A stretch of 64,000 nucleotides of DNA. Origin: Mallotus nudiflorus. Its lineage: Eukaryota; Streptophyta; Magnoliopsida; Malpighiales; Euphorbiaceae. Position 1 is the stretch's first letter. The number at the start of each line of letters is the position of its first letter. The notes beneath the pieces are model-generated. The model had not been told where the DNA came from, did no database searches, and was given only the letters and a program-made list of their open reading frames with translations. The DNA is taken from assembly GCA_947683625.1 (NCBI GenBank), contig CANTUR010000279.1:2698501-2762500 (forward strand), in the 5' to 3' direction. This document shows, piece after piece, positions 59,354 to 64,000 of the stretch. A program made the translations under genes and the position numbers.

Positions 59354-61870
59354 AATGCACTCTCCACCCTCTAAAAATTTTTAAGAAAAAAATAACTCAT
59401 ATAGGAGTTTTCCAATGGATGTTGTTTCCATATGCGAGCCCAGCTACCCCTCAAACTTATAAATTTTAAGTTGTCTTGTATTTTCTGTTGACTTCCACTA
59501 GCATACCTGTAAATTCTTGTATTTATAAGCCTTTACAATTTTATTTACAAGTAAATTTATTTAGAAAGTTTTAGAATCTAACTCCAAAATTAATTCTTTG
59601 GTTGTTATCCAACAATTTAAGTTAAAACAATCCCACATTTTTATTTATGTTAACTTCAAATATGCAAATATATTGGCCTCAATAACTTTGTTATACATCT
59701 GTAAATCAATTCAAGAGGAATAAGGCCTCCAATAGTTATAAGGCATTTAAATAGAGAAAATATCATCACATGGCCCCTTTGACCACCTTTCTTTCATTCG
59801 CGGCCTAACCCCTTTCTTCTTTCTTTCACTTTTATTTTTGTGCTTTTCATTTATGTCCTAATTTTGGCTCCATGTTTTCATTCATGAAATTGGTGTTTCC
59901 ACCTTTTTTTTTCCATTTTTTCTGTAACTTTTTTTATCTATTTATTATTTTTGAAGTAATTTTTAATTTAAGTTGATTTTATGTTTGTATTTAATTTGTA
60001 TATTTTAAATAATTTTAATTTTTCATTCTAATAACAATTTTTTTTTAATTTTGAAACTTACTATTATTTAGAATATAAAAATTAAGCTAATTAAACTAAA
60101 AAATTACCCATAGTCTTCAATAATAATTTTTTCATACTTATTTAGAGTTTCAAGATTAAACTAATTCAACTAAAAATTACCCAAAATATTCAATAATTAT
60201 TTTTTTAATAACAACAACAACAAAATTATGAAATATATCTAATAAATAATTATTTTTATTATTAATACTAATAAAATTAAAAATTCTATTTATGCCCTTA
60301 ATTTTATTATTAATAATGAAAAACTGAAAAAACAACAAACAACAACAATAATCAACAAACATCAACAACTGCAATTTTTGGTGATGTTTGTTGATTTTTT
60401 TAAAAAAATATCAAAAAAAAAAATAAAAAAATTATGAAATATATCAAAAAATTATATTTGTTATCATTAATACTAATAAAAAGTTAAAATTTTATTTATG
60501 GTCTTAATTTTATTATTAAAAATGAAAAAATTGAAAAAAATAAAAATTAACAGCTGTAAAATTTTGTTGATTTGTTGTTTTTAGTTGTTTTTTCGATTTG
60601 TTGATTTTTTTTCCAGTTTTTTTTATTGATATTACAAATACATTATAATAATCGTAAACTTGTTATATATTGATGATAAATAAGTATCAAATAATTTTTT
60701 TTTTAAAATGTAGACATTTTAATAAACAAATTAAAGTTTAAAAAAAAATAACATCCTTATTTTTAAAGATATAAAATGAGAAAATTTTGTTTATTTAATG
60801 TTGTTACAACATTTGAAGTTATTTATAACAACAACTGAAGATGTTTAGTTCATAATTATTCATTTGAAAAAAAAAAAGTCTTAAGAGAAAAAATTATTGA
60901 GCAAAAAAAAACATTGAGAATAAAAAAAAAGATAGTACCTTAAAAATAAATAAAATGTTGAGCAAAAAAAATTTGAGAAAAAAAAATGAAGACAGTAGAA
61001 AAAATGTTGAGGGAAAAAATATAAAGGTAGTACTATAAAAATTGGGAAAAAAAATGTTTAGCTTAAAAAACATTGAGGGAAAAAAAGAAGACAATAAAAA
61101 AATTTAGAAAAAAGTAAAAAAAATTGAGAAAAAAATAGATGAAGACAATATGAAGTAAAAAAAAAAGTTGAAAAAATCAGTAAAAATGAAAAAACAAACA
61201 TTGGAAAGAAAAAAAAATCCTAAAAATAAGAGCGACAAGGAGAGTAGTTTGTATTTAAAAGAAAAAAGTTAGAAAAATCAGTTTTGAAATTTTTTTTTTG
61301 TCAACAACATTTTTAAAAGTTTTTTTTTTATTTTTGGTATATTTATGTAAAGAACTCATTTAAATATGGGTTATCTAATAAGTTTTCTGAAGAAAAATAA
61401 GCCCAACAAGTCTTTCAATGATTCAACAATTCATAAATTTAAGTTAAGTTTGCATTTTCTTAAAAATAGAGTTTTTAAAGTTTAATGAGCATTCAAGCAA
61501 TAAGGACTAACGTACAAGTTTCTACCGTGTATAGTCATTCTCTTTTTACAATTTGGTGAAACAGACATTTGATTCCACTTGAAAATTCAATGTTTTTTTT
61601 TTCAATTTTATTAAAGTTTTATTTAAACTTCTGCATCTAATTTCTTACACTTTACTATTTAGTTGAAAATTTTGTTGTGAAAGTCACTACCTTTATGAAG
61701 TTAATAACGTTTTGGCAATAACATTTTTCTTTTCAAATCATTACATTCATGATGCATGGTATGTACTATTATATGAATGCATGGTATAACATTTTTCTTT
61801 TCAACGCTTAAGCATTAACACATTATTTATGGGTTCAATAAACTTTAATCTTCAAATTAATCTTTGAGTT
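59354..61870. other. AT-rich noncoding DNA
   Basis: It holds repeat X copy 2 (59470-59640), a direct repeat of about 170 bp (60195-60330 and 60420-60550, sharing AAAATTATGAAATATATC), a small hairpin AACAAACATCAAC/TGATGTTTGTT (about 60354-60391) and a purine-rich tract at 60860-61270. No gene, LTR or RNA gene is recognised. Confidence 0.6.
60860..61270 (+). repeat. Purine-rich low-complexity tract
   Basis: Irregular repeats of TTGAGAAAAAAA and GAAGACAATA make a strand-asymmetric A/G stretch of about 400 bp. Confidence 0.8.
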
Positions 61871-61871
61871 T

Positions 61872-62490
61872 GTCTTAGATAGAACTGTTTGGTTCATACT
61901 TTGGAATTAGAATCGGAAGGAGAAGAAATGACAAAAGAAATGGAAATTTATAAAAAGTGTTTGATTTTCTAGGAAATGATAATGAGAATGAGAATCAAAT
62001 ATCATTTAACAACTAAAATTTCTTTTATGAAAAAATATTTTTGTGATTATTCATTATATATAAAAAAATTAACGTTATAATTATTTTATATATTAAAAAT
62101 TAATATTATACTTATGTATTATGAAATATTTTTAAATATTTATTTATAAAGATATTATTATAATTTTTTAAAAATTATAAAAATTATTTGCTTTTGGTAA
62201 ATATTTTTTTATTCAAACATTTAATGCATATTTTTATTAACTTATATGTTTTATTTACAAATTTTAAAAAATAAATGTTAATATTTAAATGTTTGTCCAA
62301 ATTATAATTAATTTAACTTGATTTTCAAGGAAATTAAAAGTTATTTCTTATGAACAAGAGGGAATGATAATTTTCATTGATGTGAGAATCACATTCATAT
62401 TTTCATATTAATTTTAGCCAACCAAATATTAAAAATTGGAATCATTTTGATTCTCATCCTTATTTTTTATAAAACAAACGGATACTAAGA
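61872..62490. mobile_element. Probable MITE (about 620 bp)
   Basis: The left end (CTTAGATAGAACTGTTTGGTT, with AATGAGAATGAGAATCA further in) and the reverse complement of the right end (CTTAGTATCCGTTTGTTTTA, then GGATGAGAATCA) are alignable, and the interior is AT-rich. This TTTGGTT...GAATGAGAAT pattern is common in plant MITEs. No clear target duplication was found. Confidence 0.45.
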
Positions 62491-62984
62491 GTAGAAATGA
62501 TTATCAAATTAACAAAACATATATATGAAGTGATGTAAGCAATGTTTGATTCTTAATTTGTTGAATCTAATTGACTCAATAAAACTGTGATCATTGCTAA
62601 ACAGGCTTAATGATGAGTAAAAAGGTTCCAAAGTTATGATCCTATGCAAACATTAATCTTAGTTTTGCTTTTTAATTGCTAAAACATTTATTATTTAAAA
62701 AAAAAAAAAACATGCAACTTTCATGCAAGAAATATACTATACCTAACATAATCATTTCGATAAATCCTAATTGTAAATTAATTTTGGGTTGAAATGATGG
62801 CCAAATGAGTTGATTTAAGTTCGTTGTTGGTTTTATTTTCAATATTTTGTTTGTCATACACATAAATAAGCTGGACTTGTTTGCACAGGAAGGTTTTATT
62901 TTTATTGCTAATTAAATTTAAATCTACAATATATCAATCAAGGTTTTTATTTTTAATTGGCTTCAAGAGCTAAAATATTTCTAT

Positions 62985-64000
62985 ATACTTCGTAATAATT
63001 AGTTGGATAAATAAAATAGATAATAACATTTTTTCTTGAAAATTATATCATTTATAAATAAATCCTAAAATTAATTTTCTTCACAATTAAGTTCTATAAA
63101 TTTTTTTTTTTGTTCTAAAAAAACTTTTCGTGAATACTATCCATGAGTGAAAATAATTTCTAATTAGTCAACTCTTAAATTAAATTTTATTTGTACATTT
63201 CAATCATAAAACTACAAAAATATATCATTTTTGAGATTTTAAATTAAAGAATATATTTCAATTTTTATTTATGACTTATTTTGTGATTTAATTTTCATAA
63301 GAATTGCGCAATTCAGTAACATAATATCAAAATAGAAAATTAAAATTAATATTTGGGAGAAATAATTTGAGAAAAATTTCTAGAAACATAAATTAGGCAA
63401 AATTAAGTAAAGATTTTATGTTCTATATGTTAAATATTGAGAAATATTGTAGGTAAAAAAATTACTTTTGAAACATGAGACGAATTTTATCTTAAATTAA
63501 TCATATTTTATGATAAAAAAAATTATTAATTAGAGAAAAATGTTCACTTATTTGATTATTCAAATAATTGTTGTAAAATATCTGCATTTAAAGAAATTGT
63601 CAAGAAGAATATTTTATCTAATTAAAATTCAATTGAGTTTAACAACTATATGAAATCTATCTCAAAATCACAAGTTATAATATTGACAAAACAAATTGAG
63701 TTTATCCAAATATGAAAATATGTATTAATATATGATATTCATATTATACATTTAAAAATTATTAAAAATACTTAATAAATTTTATTTGTCATTGTTCATG
63801 CAACTATTAATTTAAGAAAAATATTCTTTTTAATTTTTAGTTTTTTGATATTATTTAAATAAATTATATAGTTATTATAAAAATTAAATAGTAAAATAAG
63901 TAAGAAATTAAATAAAAATATTATTTATTTAAAATATAAGATAATATATTTTTGTAGTTTTAAAGACTGAATTGTAAAAACATTAATTTTAAGAATTGAC
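62985..64000. repeat. Dispersed AT-rich repeat R2, reaching the window edge
   Basis: Collinear and in the same direction as R1 (15480-16445), with shared blocks such as ATTAGGCAAAATTAAGTAAA and TTAAATTAATCATATTT. The right end is cut by the window. Confidence 0.8.

Noticed and set aside
1..64000. tRNA, rRNA or other structural RNA genes
   Set aside because: No cloverleaf with A and B boxes or rRNA-like conserved stretch was seen on either strand; tRNA-like words are retrotransposon primer binding sites. A tRNAscan run would settle this.

Overview
This is a gene-poor, AT-rich window of plant nuclear DNA, almost certainly from a eudicot. The evidence is GT-AG introns in the one clear host gene, plant-type LTR retrotransposons (Copia, SIRE-like Copia, Athila-like Gypsy, Tekay/Del-like Gypsy), a hAT transposase, Mutator-type TIR elements and a LINE ORF1 remnant. 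Nothing here fixes the family or genus. I see no bacterial, organellar or CRISPR signal.

Layout. 1-1463: 3' LTR of a SIRE-like Copia lying off the left edge. 1464 to about 8060: a decayed Copia on the minus strand whose gag is split by a 2.0-kb solo LTR (5741-7763). About 8180-8760: LINE ORF1 fragment (DUF4283-like). 9421-10279: Mutator-like TIR element. 10427-14506 (minus): the only convincing host gene, a bZIP transcription factor modelled with five coding exons; its 2.0-kb last intron carries a 1.2-kb Mutator-like element with a perfect 9-bp target duplication and a foldback with two perfect 67-bp arms. About 15480-16440: dispersed AT-rich repeat, related to the right end of the window (62985-64000). 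16468-19000 (minus): truncated Copia.

19393-34560 (minus): an Athila-like Gypsy arranged LTR - internal region - LTR - partial internal region, as expected from a tandem array sharing one LTR. Two solo LTRs of another family lie in it (19721-21523 in the left LTR, 26803-29240 inside integrase). 34820-47389 (minus): a hAT transposase cut in two by a complete SIRE-like Copia (35230-45799, plus strand) that carries an extra ATHILA ORF-1-like coding region. 48360-59353: a complete Tekay/Del-like Gypsy (plus) with 3.0-kb LTRs. 59354-64000: AT-rich noncoding DNA with a probable MITE and the dispersed repeat.

All element coding regions are broken by stops and indels, so the transposons look dead. 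The best-supported structural results are nested insertions whose interrupted reading frames resume exactly when the insertion and one target duplication are removed. The most unusual pattern is that LTRs of several families each carry their own short palindromic word, usually upstream of the TATA box, with different words at comparable positions.
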